Shown: positions 52,827 to 63,226, numbered from the stretch's first letter. The stretch is DNA of 64,000 bases from Actinoplanes xinjiangensis (GCF_003148685.1 NZ_QGGR01000003.1:186001-250000); one strand, 5' to 3'. Notes: generated by a model not told the origin, from the letters alone. Numbers and translations: made by a program.

Positions 52827-53300
52827 TTGCGCTCGATGTTCCGCCGCCTCGCCCTGGCCGCCCTCGCCCCCGCCGCCGCCGTGATGTTCTTCGCGGCGCC
52901 TGCCGAGGCAGCCACGCCGGTGACGACGTTGCAGGCCGGCATCGCCGAGCTGACGAACGCGCAGCGCAAGTCGCACGGCTGCGGCGCCGTCACGGTCAAC
53001 GCGAACATCACCAGGGCGGCCCGCGCCCACAGCGTGTGGATGGCGAAGACCGGCACGTTCAGCCACGCCGGATCGGGTGGTTCGACGTTCTCGGCCCGGG
53101 TCAAGGCGGCCGGATACCAGCGGCCCGGTGGCGAGAACATCGCCTGGGGCTACCGGTCGGCCGACGCGGTGGTGCAGGCCTGGATGAAGAGCCCGGGGCA
53201 CCGCGCGAACATCCTGAACTGCAAGTTCAAGACGGTCGGGGTGGGCGCCGCGTACGCCGCGAACGGCGCCGCCTACTTCACGCAGGACTTCGGCTTTTAA
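52827..53300 (+). CDS. Secreted CAP (SCP/PR1)-domain protein
   Basis: 157 residues from TTG 52827 with GGAAGGG upstream (ATG 52836 is an alternative). A clear Sec signal peptide ends near AEA at residue 28. The CAP domain has SHAGSGGSTFSARVKAAGYQ, GENIAWGYRSADAVVQAWMK and SPGHRANILNCKFKTVGVGA, including the conserved His and Glu. Bacterial CAP proteins bind lipids or cations or act at the wall; the precise role is unknown. It lies inside the glycan island. Confidence 0.93.
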   Translation: MRSMFRRLALAALAPAAAVMFFAAPAEAATPVTTLQAGIAELTNAQRKSHGCGAVTVNANITRAARAHSVWMAKTGTFSHAGSGGSTFSARVKAAGYQRPGGENIAWGYRSADAVVQAWMKSPGHRANILNCKFKTVGVGAAYAANGAAYFTQDFGF

Positions 53301-53380
53301 GACCGCGGTCTCCAAGAGACCCGAAAGCACGGGCCGGAACCCCCTCCCGGCCCGCGCGGTGCCCCCGCACCGCGCACTGC

Positions 53381-53412
53381 GCGCCCCCGCCGTCCCCCGA
53401 CGGCGGGGGCGC
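53381..53412 (+). terminator. GC-rich hairpin after the CAP gene
   Basis: GCGCCCCCGCCG (53381-53392) pairs perfectly with CGGCGGGGGCGC (53401-53412) around an 8-base loop, 80 bases beyond the CAP stop. Confidence 0.75.
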
Positions 53413-53467
53413 GCTCGTTTCCGTTCCACGCCCGACGGCGGTGATCTTCAGGCAGCCGGTCGTGCCC

Positions 53468-53592
53468 GGCTGGTTCCCACCGCTGTCTCACGGCTCTTGA
53501 GACAGCGGTGGGAACCAGCCGAAAAGACCCGGCTGGCCGTCACCGCTGTCTCACAGCCCTCGAAACAGCGGTGGGAACCAGCCGAAAAGACC
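53468..53592. repeat. Twin long hairpins with 63-bp direct repeat
   Basis: The 23 bases at 53468-53490 pair perfectly with 53498-53520 around CGGCTCT. A second, imperfect copy pairs 53531-53550 with 53562-53583. The right arms plus the following GAAAAGACC form a direct repeat (53500-53529 and 53563-53592). They lie in the 306-base gap between convergent CAP and acyltransferase genes, which otherwise holds no gene, and may be tandem bidirectional terminators or a small non-autonomous element. Confidence 0.8.
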
Positions 53593-53606
53593 GCGAGGTG
53601 GGGCGG

Positions 53607-55580
53607 TCACGCGAGGCGGAGCTTCAGGAGGGGGGCGACCAGGCGGGCGTACGCCTCCGTCAGATGGTTGCTGTCCCGGTAGACGAGCGTGTCGCCGACG
53701 ACGAGCGGGCACCGGGTGGTGCACAGCCAGGGCACCGGGTCGATGACGGGTACGCCGGACGCCACCGAGATGGCCCGCTGCTGTTCACGCCAGCGGGGTT
53801 CGGGCAGCACGTCGGCGCGGGGCGCGGCGCAGCGGGAGATGGCTGTCGCATGGGTGCTGAGACAGTCGGCCGGTGCCACGGTGAGGAACGGCGTGTCGGC
53901 GATCATCGTGACCCGCCCGGCGAGGCGTTTCAGGGTGGTGAGCATGCGTACCCAGCCGGTCTGCCAGACGGCGTCGGGGTCGGCGGGCCGCCCGGTGAGC
54001 ACCTGCCGGTAGTTGACGCTGGACGAGACGACCAGCAGGTCCGGCCGCAGCCGGCCGATCCGGGTGACGACCTGGGACCGCCACGCGTCGCATTCGAGGT
54101 ACCGGGCGCGGGCGCGGCGCTCGTCGAGGGCGATCTGGGCGGGGCTGCACGAGCTGCGGGTGAAACTGTAGAGCCGCCACCCGTGCTGGCGGGCCAGCGT
54201 CTCCATGGCGGGGAACCACTGGAGCGCGTGCGAGTCACCGAAGAGGACGACGACCCGGCTCCCGGTGGTGTACGAGCAGTCGCTCTTCGGCCGGAACGGC
54301 CCGGTCAGCCCCACGTGGCAGCCGTCGAGCTGGGGTGCGAGCCGCTGGGTGGCCGCACCGTCGAAGTCGGGTCGCAGGTTGCCGGGAAGGTCGGTGGCGG
54401 TGACACCGGCGGCGAGCATCCGCTGGAGGGCGGCGGCCGGGTTCCGGGCGGCGGCGAGGGTCCGCCCCGCGTCGGGCGCGACGCCACGGGCGGGGATCTC
54501 CGGCGGGTGGAACATGCCGAAACCGGCCAGCGCGGCCGCCGAGGCGGAGAGGCCGAGACCGAGGAGGAGCCCCCGGCGGGATCGTACGGTCCACACGCGA
54601 TGATGCCGCACCGGATTCTCCAGCAGGTGATGGCTGACGACGGCGAACCCCAGCGCGGCGACGGCGACCGCGATCCGGGGTGCCGGGCCGGCCGGGGCGA
54701 GGAGCAGGAGCGGCCAGTGCCACAGGTACCAGCCGTAGGACATCCGGCCCAGCCAGCGCAGCGGGGCGGTGGACAGCAGCCGGTTGCCGCCGGCCGCGAT
54801 GACCGCGACGGTACCGAGGACGGGCAGCAGCGCCGCCGTTCCGGGGAACCGGGTCGTCTCGTCGAAGAGCACCGCCGCCGTGCCGACGGCGGCGAGCCCG
54901 GCCCAGGCGAGCCACGGCCGGTGACCGGTCGTGACGAGGGCGAGCAGTGCTCCGGCGCCCAGTTCCCAGGCCCGGCCGGCGGTGCCGAAATACGACGTGG
55001 CGTGCAGGCTCCAGGCGAACGACCCGACCGTGACCGCCGCCATCAGCACCGGCCCGATCCGGCCGCGGGCCACCAGCAGCGGCCACAGCAGATAGAACTG
55101 CTCCTCCACGGCGAGCGACCAGAAGTGCTGGAACGGTGACGGCGCCGGGTCGCCGAAGTAGTCGGTCCCGCCGGTGTCGAGGCGCACGTTCATCGTGTAG
55201 GTGGCGGCGGCCACGGCGTCGCCGGCCCAGGTGGTGAACCGGACCGGCGGCGCCAGATACCAGGCCCCGGCCAGGGTCACCACGATCACCAGGGTGGCGA
55301 GCGGCAGCAGGCGGACCGCCCGGCGCGCGTAGAACCGGGCCAACCGGATCCGGCCGGTCGCGGCGTATTCGCGGCGCAGCAGCCCGGTGATCAGAAAACC
55401 GGAGATGACGAAGAAGACGTCGACCCCGACGAACCCGCCGGACAGCCCCGGCACACCGGCGTGGGCCAGGACGACCAGCAGCACCGCGACGGCCCGCAGC
55501 CCTTCGATGTCCGCCCGGTGGGCGGGTGGTGCCGTCCCCGGGACCGGCCGGCTGCGGCGCCGGGGCAGCGTGACCGTCAT
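53607..55580 (-). CDS. OafA/YrhL-type membrane acyltransferase with SGNH domain
   Basis: 657 residues. The N-terminal AT3 domain (IEGLRAVAVLLVVLAHAGVP; GVDVFFVISGFLITGLLRRE) has about ten helices. The C-terminal extracytoplasmic SGNH hydrolase domain has VVLFGDSHALQWFPAMETLA and the closing DSNHLTEAYARLVAPLL. Such fusions acetylate cell-surface polysaccharides or lipids outside the membrane. The ATG overlaps the preceding methyltransferase stop by one base, so it is coupled to it and probably modifies the island's glycan. Confidence 0.92.
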   Translation of the reverse strand: MTVTLPRRRSRPVPGTAPPAHRADIEGLRAVAVLLVVLAHAGVPGLSGGFVGVDVFFVISGFLITGLLRREYAATGRIRLARFYARRAVRLLPLATLVIVVTLAGAWYLAPPVRFTTWAGDAVAAATYTMNVRLDTGGTDYFGDPAPSPFQHFWSLAVEEQFYLLWPLLVARGRIGPVLMAAVTVGSFAWSLHATSYFGTAGRAWELGAGALLALVTTGHRPWLAWAGLAAVGTAAVLFDETTRFPGTAALLPVLGTVAVIAAGGNRLLSTAPLRWLGRMSYGWYLWHWPLLLLAPAGPAPRIAVAVAALGFAVVSHHLLENPVRHHRVWTVRSRRGLLLGLGLSASAAALAGFGMFHPPEIPARGVAPDAGRTLAAARNPAAALQRMLAAGVTATDLPGNLRPDFDGAATQRLAPQLDGCHVGLTGPFRPKSDCSYTTGSRVVVLFGDSHALQWFPAMETLARQHGWRLYSFTRSSCSPAQIALDERRARARYLECDAWRSQVVTRIGRLRPDLLVVSSSVNYRQVLTGRPADPDAVWQTGWVRMLTTLKRLAGRVTMIADTPFLTVAPADCLSTHATAISRCAAPRADVLPEPRWREQQRAISVASGVPVIDPVPWLCTTRCPLVVGDTLVYRDSNHLTEAYARLVAPLLKLRLA

Positions 55581-56614
55581 CAGACGCGGGCGGCAGCCAT
55601 CGCCGGCGGCCGGGTGAACGCCAGCACCGCGTGCCGGCCGAGGAGCTCGCCCTCACGGGTCAGGCCGGTGAACCGCTCGGTCCAGGCGGCCAGGGCGGCC
55701 TGCTCGTCGGCCCGCCCGGCGTCGTCGAACACGATGGTCGCCCGGTCCGCGAGCCGCTTCTCGATCATGTGCATGGCCGGGTAGCGGGCGTCCGCCCCGG
55801 TCGCCGCGGGCGGGCCGTCGATCAGGACGAAGTCGATGTCGTGCAGGTCGGCCAGCGCTTCCGGGTCGTACCACGGGTAGTCGCGCCCGTCGATGCCGGC
55901 CGGGGTGAGCGGCGCGTCGCGTACCTCCGCGATGCCGGAGAGGCCGTGGGCCGCGAGCGCGGCGCGGGTCCGCGCCGCGTAACCACCGTCATGGTCCAGG
56001 GAGACCAGCCGGCCGCCGGACTTCTCCAGGGCGTAGGCGATCCACACCGACGAGGTGCCGCTGCCCAGTTCCAGGACGAGACGGGGCTGGCGGGTACGGA
56101 TCAGGTGCAGCAGTTCCAGCAGGTCGGTCGGGTTGAGCGCGAAGTCGCCGGACGACGGCATCGGGGCCCTCGGTGTGAAGCCCTGGAAGAGCTGGACGGT
56201 GGCCTCGAACTCGCGGGGCAGGCCGAGCACCTGGGCGGAGCCGGCCTTGCGGTCGGTGACCTGCTTGACCCGGGCGATGGCCTCGGCCAGTTCCAGGTGC
56301 CGGTCGCCGGCGGTGAGGCGTTCCCGTTCGACGGCGGCGACCAGGCGGCGCTGCATCTCCTCGACGGTGGTCCGCAGGTCACGCTGGGCGGCCAGGCCGG
56401 CCTTCTGCACCCGGGCGAGCCGCCGGAACAGCAGCATCAGCGCGGCCAGGATGATGCCGCCGAGCAGGGCCAGCAGGGCGGTGGCGATCCCGGCCCGGCC
56501 GGTGAGCGCGGTGGCCGCGGCGCCGGCGCAGAGGACGCCGGCGGCCGACATCACCACGGCCTGCGGGCCGGTGAAACGCGGCAGCCGGCGGCGGATTCGG
56601 CTCAGTTTGCTCAT
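55580..56614 (-). CDS. Membrane-anchored class I SAM methyltransferase
   Basis: 344 residues from ATG 56614 with GAGGAG upstream. Two N-terminal membrane helices (AVVMSAAGVLCAGAAATALT and IATALLALLGGIILAALMLL) and a coiled-coil stretch (about residues 70-115) precede a Rossmann fold: PRLVLELGSGTSSVWIAYAL (SAM loop), RLVSLDHDGGYAARTRAALA and DIDFVLIDGPPAATGADARY. Methyltransferases with this last motif are often sugar or O-methyltransferases (family 24-like). Coupled to the acyltransferase gene. Confidence 0.85.
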   Translation of the reverse strand: MSKLSRIRRRLPRFTGPQAVVMSAAGVLCAGAAATALTGRAGIATALLALLGGIILAALMLLFRRLARVQKAGLAAQRDLRTTVEEMQRRLVAAVERERLTAGDRHLELAEAIARVKQVTDRKAGSAQVLGLPREFEATVQLFQGFTPRAPMPSSGDFALNPTDLLELLHLIRTRQPRLVLELGSGTSSVWIAYALEKSGGRLVSLDHDGGYAARTRAALAAHGLSGIAEVRDAPLTPAGIDGRDYPWYDPEALADLHDIDFVLIDGPPAATGADARYPAMHMIEKRLADRATIVFDDAGRADEQAALAAWTERFTGLTREGELLGRHAVLAFTRPPAMAAARV

Positions 56615-56669
56615 GCGGGACTCCTCGTAGTGCAGTTCCGACGGGTCAACGGGGCCGGGACCGGCCTCG

Positions 56670-59129
56670 TTACGGCACGCGCTGTACGGGCGCCGGCGCG
56701 CCCACGGAACCCGGCGCACCGACCGCGGCCGGTGAGCCCGTGGGGAGGAGGGCGGCGATCCGGTCGGCGAACGCCGACGGGCGGTGGTCGCGGGCGACGG
56801 CGGCTCGGGCCAGCACGCTCTGCGCCGCGTACCGGCGGGGGTCGTCACGGAACCGGCGGACCAGGGCCGGCGCCTCCTCCGGGGTACACGGCACGGCGGC
56901 CTCACCGAACGCGCCGGCGAGACGCTCCGGAACGAACACGACACAGCCGGTGGCGGCCGCCTCCAGGGCCGGCCGGGAGATCAGCTCGGCGCAGTGTTCC
57001 GGCGGGAAGTGCAGGTAGAAGTCGAGCTGGGCGATGAAGGTCCGCGGGTCCAGGTCGGACGGCTCGTAGACGAGCCAGTGCGCGGGCAGGCCGGCCGGGC
57101 GCCGGGGCGTCTCGGGCAGGCGCAGGCGCACGTCGGCGTCGGTGCAGCGGCGGGGTACGTCGAGAGCGGCGGCCAGGTCACCGGGCCATTCCCCGGCATC
57201 GCACAGGTCGACGCCGACGACCGCCTGGCCGCGGGGGCCGGGCAGGGGCCGGGCGACGTCCAGTGGCTCGGCGACCATCGGCAGGTCGAAGTCGGTCGGC
57301 TCGGCGTCGGTCAGGGATTCCCGGACGGCGGCATCCTGCGGGCACCACAGCGGTACGCGCCCGAAGAGCCGCTCGGCCGCGGAGCCGGCCGCGACCACGG
57401 TGTAACGCCGGTCGCTGCCGTCCCGGCGGGCCGGGGCCCGGTCCGCGACGATCAGCACCCGTCCCGCCCGTAGTGCACACCCGTCCTCAGGAGCGAACTG
57501 AAGCACCTCGGGCTGGCGCACCAGCACCACGCCCGCGGTGACGTCGTCGGTCTCGAGCACCTGCTCCAGCCGTCCGGAATTGATCAGCCGCTGGACACCG
57601 TCGCTGAGCGACCGCCGCTGCCGGTGGACCGAGCGCAGCGATTCCAGGTGCAGGATCGCCACCGAGCGGCCGGCTTCCCGCAGAGCCCGGATCTCGGCCA
57701 GTGCCGACCGCTGCACACCGGTGAGGAACCGCCAGTCGGCGGCGACCACCACGTCGTAGTGCCGGGAGGAGGAGAGGCCGCTCAGGTGGGCGGGCACCAC
57801 GAACGGGCGCTCCGCCCGGTCCCGGTGCAGCGGCCGGGTGGTGGTGTGCCAGCACCGGTACGCCGACATGTACGCGGTCCGCGCCGGATGCATCCAGTAG
57901 GCACGGATCTCCGACCGCGACAGTGACCCCTCGGAGAGCCTGATCAGGGCCAGTGGTTTCGCGACCCGGCGTACCGCATCGTTGCCGAAGGCGGTCTGGA
58001 TCCGCTCCAGGAACTCGGAGTCGGCCGCCTTGCGCACCGGGTCGAACCAGCCGATCCGCCGGATCACCGCCTCCCGCCGGAACAGCAGCGACGACACGTT
58101 GACCCGGCCGCGCCGGATGCCCGGGCGGGTCATCACCAGCTGGTCGGTGACGCTGATGCCCTCGGAGGTGGTAGCGACCACGGCCGGGTCGGTGAGCATC
58201 GGCCGGACCTGGAACTCGACGCGGCGCGGGTGGGACCAGTCGTCGGAGTCCTGGAAGGTGACGAAGTCGCCGCGGGCGGCCTCCAGCCCGGCGTTGCGGG
58301 CGGCGTAGGTGCCGCCGTTGGCGGGCAGGCGGATCAGCCGGACCCGCGGGTCGAGGTCTTCGGCGGCGGCCAGGATCGCGTCGTGCTCGGGCGGCGACGC
58401 GTCGTCCACCACGATGATCTCCAGGTCCGGCCAGGACTGGGCGGCGATCGACCGGACCGCGGTGAGCAGCCCCTCCCCCGGGCGGTACGCGGTGACGACC
58501 ACCGTGACCCGCTCGCCGGCCGTCTCGGCGGGGTGCCCGGCCGAACCGGCGAGCCGGTCGAACGGGACCTTCTCCGGGGCGGCCGCCAGGATCGGCCCCG
58601 GCGCGGGGAACAGCGCCCCGAACCGGGCCAGCCAGGTCTCCTCCTCGACGAACCCGCCGGCGTGCGGATTGGCCAGGTCGATCTCCAGCGACTCGCGGGC
58701 CGCCGCCGGGATCCGCCGGTACGCGCCGAGCAGCTGCCGCGCGTTCGCCGGTCCCTGCCAGGCGTAGACCAGCTGGACGTGCAGGGCCTGGTGGGCCGGC
58801 GGCAGGGCGCGGGCGCCGCGGGCGGTACGGATCAGCGCGTACAGGGCGAGGGCGTCGTCCCGGTCACCGGGCAACTCGTCCTGGAGGGCGATGGTCTGCG
58901 CCAGCCCGGCCAGCAGCACCGGGTCGACCGGGCGGCGGATCCGGCGGGTGTCGCCCCGGCGGGCCGCCTCCAGCACCTCGTCCAGACCGATCCCGGCGGC
59001 CCGGGCCAGCACCCTGCGGGCGGCCACCGAGCGGTTGCGCATCGCCGTGTTCGGCAGCGACACCTCCGCCCCGGCACCGGCGAGGGCGACGTGATCGTCC
59101 AGCAACGCGGCCGGCTGCGCCTCAGCCAT
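56670..59129 (-). CDS. Large glycosyltransferase, paralogue of the gene at 50205
   Basis: 819 residues. It shares the full layout of the 50205 gene: helical N-domain, GT2 at about 207-400 (VTVVVTAYRPGEGLLTAVRS; DSD at 294-296 in TFQDSDDWSHP), and a GT-B-like C-domain with LVYEPSDLDPRTFIAQLDFY. Shared segments such as NGGTYAARNAGLEAARGDFV and WMHPARTAYMSAYRCWHT show common ancestry. It ends 55 bases before the methyltransferase, with which it likely forms an operon. Confidence 0.85.
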   Translation of the reverse strand: MAEAQPAALLDDHVALAGAGAEVSLPNTAMRNRSVAARRVLARAAGIGLDEVLEAARRGDTRRIRRPVDPVLLAGLAQTIALQDELPGDRDDALALYALIRTARGARALPPAHQALHVQLVYAWQGPANARQLLGAYRRIPAAARESLEIDLANPHAGGFVEEETWLARFGALFPAPGPILAAAPEKVPFDRLAGSAGHPAETAGERVTVVVTAYRPGEGLLTAVRSIAAQSWPDLEIIVVDDASPPEHDAILAAAEDLDPRVRLIRLPANGGTYAARNAGLEAARGDFVTFQDSDDWSHPRRVEFQVRPMLTDPAVVATTSEGISVTDQLVMTRPGIRRGRVNVSSLLFRREAVIRRIGWFDPVRKAADSEFLERIQTAFGNDAVRRVAKPLALIRLSEGSLSRSEIRAYWMHPARTAYMSAYRCWHTTTRPLHRDRAERPFVVPAHLSGLSSSRHYDVVVAADWRFLTGVQRSALAEIRALREAGRSVAILHLESLRSVHRQRRSLSDGVQRLINSGRLEQVLETDDVTAGVVLVRQPEVLQFAPEDGCALRAGRVLIVADRAPARRDGSDRRYTVVAAGSAAERLFGRVPLWCPQDAAVRESLTDAEPTDFDLPMVAEPLDVARPLPGPRGQAVVGVDLCDAGEWPGDLAAALDVPRRCTDADVRLRLPETPRRPAGLPAHWLVYEPSDLDPRTFIAQLDFYLHFPPEHCAELISRPALEAAATGCVVFVPERLAGAFGEAAVPCTPEEAPALVRRFRDDPRRYAAQSVLARAAVARDHRPSAFADRIAALLPTGSPAAVGAPGSVGAPAPVQRVP

Positions 59130-59193
59130 CGACTCTCCGTCCGTACCCGGTCATGTCCTTTCGGATCAACGCGGGTGGGACGGTGGAGTGACG

Positions 59194-61464
59194 CTAGACG
59201 GCGGCCAGGACGGCGGCCTCGACCCGCTTCCGTTCCTCCGCCGACGCCCAGGTTCCCACCAGGTAAAACGCGTCTACCACGTCGCTGCCGAGAGTGGAGA
59301 TGCGGGCCGCGCGGATCTCCGCGCCGGCTTCGTCGAGGGCGTGCGTCACGCGGTAGAGCAGGCCGGCCGAGTCGGCGGCGCGCAGCTCCAGCACCACCGC
59401 GTCGGTGGCCACGTCACGCTGCCACACCACCCGGGGTGAGGCGGTCCCGCCGCGCCCGCTCATCGCGCGGGCCCGGACCCGCTGGGTCACCGAGACGTCG
59501 CCGGCACCGACGCGGCGCAGATCGGCGGCGAGAGCGACCGGATCGTACGGCGACCCGTACCGCGGCGAGGTGGAGAACTCGACGATGGCCCGCCCGTCCA
59601 CGGTGATCGTGTCGGCGGCGACCACGTCGAGCCGGTGCATGGCCAGGCAGGCGGCCACCCCGGCGAGCAGGCCGCGGCGGTCGGCGGCGGCCACCGCCAC
59701 CCGGTCGCCGTCCAGGTGCACCACCGGCAGCGTGCCGTCGAGGAGTTCCGGGTCGGGTTCGGGCGGTTCCGGCAGGGCGCCGGTGTCGAGCGCGGTGTCC
59801 ACCTTGTCGACCAGCTCGTTCATCAGCCGCCCCTTCCAGTCCGACCAGGCGGCCGGGCCGGTGGCCAGCGAGTCGGCGCGGGCCAGCGCGTGCAGCAGGT
59901 GCAGCGTCTGGGTGTCGCCGACCTTCTCGGCCACGGTGGAGATGGTCTTCGGGTCGCTCAGGTCACGGCGGGTCGCCACGTCCGGCAGCAGCAGGTGCAG
60001 CAGGACCATCTTCTCGACGGTGGCGACGTCGGCGGGGCCCAGGCCGATCCGGGTGGCGATGTCGGCGGCGATCGGGGCGCCGGCGATGCTGTGGTCGCCG
60101 GGCAGGCCCTTGCCGACGTCGTGCAGGAAGGCGCCGATCAGCAGCAGGTCGGGGCGGTCCACCTCGCGGGCGAAGGCGGTGGCCTCGTAGGCGGCCTGCA
60201 CCAGGTGCCGGTCGAGGGTGTACCGGTGGATCGGGTGGTGCTGCGGGAGGCTGCGCATCCGGGCCCACTCGGGCAGCCACGCGTCGATCAGGCCGTACCG
60301 GTCGCAGGTCTCCCAGGTGGGCAGCAGACCGGGACCGGAACCGAGGAGCGAGACCAGCGCGGCGCGGGCCGCCGGGGACCAGGGGGCCGGCAGCGGCGGG
60401 CAGAACGCGGCGAGCCACTCGCAGGTGGCACGGGCGATCGGCAGCTGGGTGATGGCGGCGGCGGCGGCCACCCGCAACGAGAGACTGGGGTCCGGCACCG
60501 GGCCGATCGCGGTGCGGGCCAGCACCAGTTCGCCGTCCTGTTCGACGACGTCGCGGGCGACCGGGCGGCGGCTCGGCGGGGCGGACGGGCCACCGCGACG
60601 CCGTCCGCTGCGGAGGCGGTCGATGGCACGCCAGGCGTCGTCGACGGCATGGGCGACGGTACGGGCGTCGCCCGCCACCCGGCGCAACAGGTTGTCCGGC
60701 TCGTCGATGTCGAGCAGATCGGCGACCGCCTTGCGCTCCTGTGCGACGAGCCGGTCCACGCGGCGGCCGACGGCCAGGTGCAGCGCGTCACGGGTGTCGA
60801 GCAGGCGCAGGGTGGCGGCGCGGACCGCGGGTCGCAGGGTGTCGGCGATCCCGGCGCGGCCGATGCCGCGCAGCAGGGTCACGTCACGGAGCCCGCCGGA
60901 CGCCTCCTTGAGGTCGCCCTCCAGCAGGAAGGCGAGTTCCCCGTGCTGGGTCCACCGGCTGGTGGTGAGTTCCCGTAGCTGGGGCATCATCCGGACCGCG
61001 GTGCGGCGCCACTGGTCGGAGACGGCCGCGATCAGCTCCGCGGAGAGCCCGGCGTCGCCGGCCAGGTGCCGGGCGTCGAGGAGACCGAGGGCGACCTTCA
61101 CGTCGTCGTGGGCGACGGACAGAGCTTCCGGGAGGGTACGCACGGAGTGGTCCAGCCCGAGGCGGGCGTCCCAGATCGGATACCAGAGAGCGGAGGCGAT
61201 CCGGTCGATCCCGGCGGTGCCGTTGTGCACCAGCACCAGGTCGAGGTCGCTGAAGGGGGCGCAGTCGCGCCGGCCGAGCCCACCGACCGCGATCAGGCTG
61301 ACGCCGGGCAGGTGGGACGGGAAGAGCTGCTTGAGCCAGAGCTCCAGCGCCGCCGCCCGCTCGTCACGGGCGGCAACGCCGATGTGGTGCTTGAGTTCGT
61401 CGAGCGAGCCACCGGCGGCCGGACGTGCCGGAGGTGCCGGCGGCTCGCTCAACGGATTCGTCAT
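59194..61464 (-). CDS. glnD: PII nucleotidylyltransferase/deuridylylase-type GlnD
   Basis: 756 residues. The nucleotidyltransferase site is [20 protein letters not shown] (60-79). The HD domain is [20 protein letters not shown]. Two C-terminal ACT domains follow ([20 protein letters not shown] and [20 protein letters not shown]). In actinobacteria GlnD adenylylates PII (GlnK) rather than uridylylating it. It begins four bases after glnB. It stands where ffh would be expected next in M. tuberculosis. Confidence 0.95.
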   Translation of the reverse strand: MTNPLSEPPAPPARPAAGGSLDELKHHIGVAARDERAAALELWLKQLFPSHLPGVSLIAVGGLGRRDCAPFSDLDLVLVHNGTAGIDRIASALWYPIWDARLGLDHSVRTLPEALSVAHDDVKVALGLLDARHLAGDAGLSAELIAAVSDQWRRTAVRMMPQLRELTTSRWTQHGELAFLLEGDLKEASGGLRDVTLLRGIGRAGIADTLRPAVRAATLRLLDTRDALHLAVGRRVDRLVAQERKAVADLLDIDEPDNLLRRVAGDARTVAHAVDDAWRAIDRLRSGRRRGGPSAPPSRRPVARDVVEQDGELVLARTAIGPVPDPSLSLRVAAAAAITQLPIARATCEWLAAFCPPLPAPWSPAARAALVSLLGSGPGLLPTWETCDRYGLIDAWLPEWARMRSLPQHHPIHRYTLDRHLVQAAYEATAFAREVDRPDLLLIGAFLHDVGKGLPGDHSIAGAPIAADIATRIGLGPADVATVEKMVLLHLLLPDVATRRDLSDPKTISTVAEKVGDTQTLHLLHALARADSLATGPAAWSDWKGRLMNELVDKVDTALDTGALPEPPEPDPELLDGTLPVVHLDGDRVAVAAADRRGLLAGVAACLAMHRLDVVAADTITVDGRAIVEFSTSPRYGSPYDPVALAADLRRVGAGDVSVTQRVRARAMSGRGGTASPRVVWQRDVATDAVVLELRAADSAGLLYRVTHALDEAGAEIRAARISTLGSDVVDAFYLVGTWASAEERKRVEAAVLAAV

Positions 61465-61468
61465 GGGA

Positions 61469-61840
<372 letters not shown>

Positions 61841-63226
61841 CTAGCTGGGAACCTTCTGGCTGACGGAAGCCTTGCCGTCAGCGTCCACGGTTTCCTTGGT
61901 GCCGATACCGGCCAGGGCGAACGCGCCGCCCCCGCCGGCCCCGGAGGCCGGGGTGAAGTCGTAGCCGGTCTCGCCGTGCGCCGAGATGTCGATGCCACCG
62001 ACCTCGGCCTCGTCGCTGACCCGGCCGAGCTTGATCAGCTTGAGAATGTAGGCCAGGGCCGCCGCGACGATGAAGGAGTAGACCGTGACGAGGGCGCTTC
62101 CCTCGAACTGGCGCAGGAGCTGGGTGGCCCCGCCGCCGTAGAAGAGACCGTTGCTGGCGTTGAGGATCTTCTCGTCGGTGATGCCGGCGTTGACCGAGTC
62201 GGTGGCGAAGAAGCCGATCGCCAGGGAGCCGATCCAGCCGCCGACGAAGTGGACGCCGACCACGTCGAGCGAGTCGTCGTAGCCCAGCTTGTACTTCAGG
62301 CCGACGGCCAGGGCGCAGAGCACACCGGCGACGAGGCCGATGATGATCGCTGGGACCGGCTCGACGAAACCACAGGCCGGGGTGATGGCGACCAGGCCGG
62401 CGACCGCGCCGGAGGACGCGCCGACCAGGGTCGGCTTGCGGTCCCGGATCCACTCGACGGCGACCCAGCCGACGAGCGCGGCGCCGGTGGCGACCTGGGT
62501 GTTGATGAAGGCGATGACGGTGGTGCCGTCGACGGTCAGCTCGGAGCCGGCGTTGAAGCCGAACCAGCCGAACCACAGCAGGCCGGCGCCGAGGGCGACG
62601 AACGGCACGTTGTGCGGCCGCATGTTGTCCTTCGGCCAGCCGATCCGCTTACCGAGGACCAGCACCAGCGCCAGGGCCGCGGCACCGGCGTTGATGTGGA
62701 CCGCGGTACCACCGGCGAAGTCGAGCGCCCGGATCGTGGTGCCGATGAAGCCGCCACCCCAGACCATGTGCGCGACCGGGATGTAGACGATGGTGAACCA
62801 GCCCACGGCGAAGAGGACCCAGCCGCCGAACTTGAGGCGGTCCGAGACCGCGCCGCTGATCAGGGCGACGGTGATGATCGCGAACATCATCTGGAAGACG
62901 AGGAAGGCGTACGTCGGGATGCCGGTGTTGGCACCGAAGAACAGCCACTCCTCGGTGATCTTGGCCGCGTCGGCGCCCAGGTAGTCGAAGTTGCCGATGA
63001 TGTTCTGCAGGCCGGTGCTCTCGTTGACCCCGAAGGCGAGACTGAAGCCGTACAGAATCCACAGAACGCTGATGAGCCCCAGACACGAGAAGCTCATCAT
63101 CATCATGTTCAGAACGCCCTTGGACCGGTTGAGGCCACCGTAGAACAGCGCCAGACCCGGGGTCATGAGCAAAACGAGCGCAGACGACAGGAGCAACCAA
63201 GCGGTATTGCCGGTGTTGATCTCCAC
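61841..63226 (-). CDS. amtB: Ammonium transporter
   Basis: GTG 63226 has GAGGAGG upstream and gives 461 residues. Eleven helices are expected. The pore's twin histidines are in AVHINAGAAALALVLVLGKR and VGVHFVGGWIGSLAIGFFAT. The C-terminal part (GRVSDEAEVGGIDISAHGET) carries the PII-binding region and ends in a Gly-rich tail. First gene of amtB-glnB-glnD, normally induced under nitrogen starvation by GlnR. Confidence 0.97.
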   Translation of the reverse strand: MEINTGNTAWLLLSSALVLLMTPGLALFYGGLNRSKGVLNMMMMSFSCLGLISVLWILYGFSLAFGVNESTGLQNIIGNFDYLGADAAKITEEWLFFGANTGIPTYAFLVFQMMFAIITVALISGAVSDRLKFGGWVLFAVGWFTIVYIPVAHMVWGGGFIGTTIRALDFAGGTAVHINAGAAALALVLVLGKRIGWPKDNMRPHNVPFVALGAGLLWFGWFGFNAGSELTVDGTTVIAFINTQVATGAALVGWVAVEWIRDRKPTLVGASSGAVAGLVAITPACGFVEPVPAIIIGLVAGVLCALAVGLKYKLGYDDSLDVVGVHFVGGWIGSLAIGFFATDSVNAGITDEKILNASNGLFYGGGATQLLRQFEGSALVTVYSFIVAAALAYILKLIKLGRVSDEAEVGGIDISAHGETGYDFTPASGAGGGGAFALAGIGTKETVDADGKASVSQKVPS

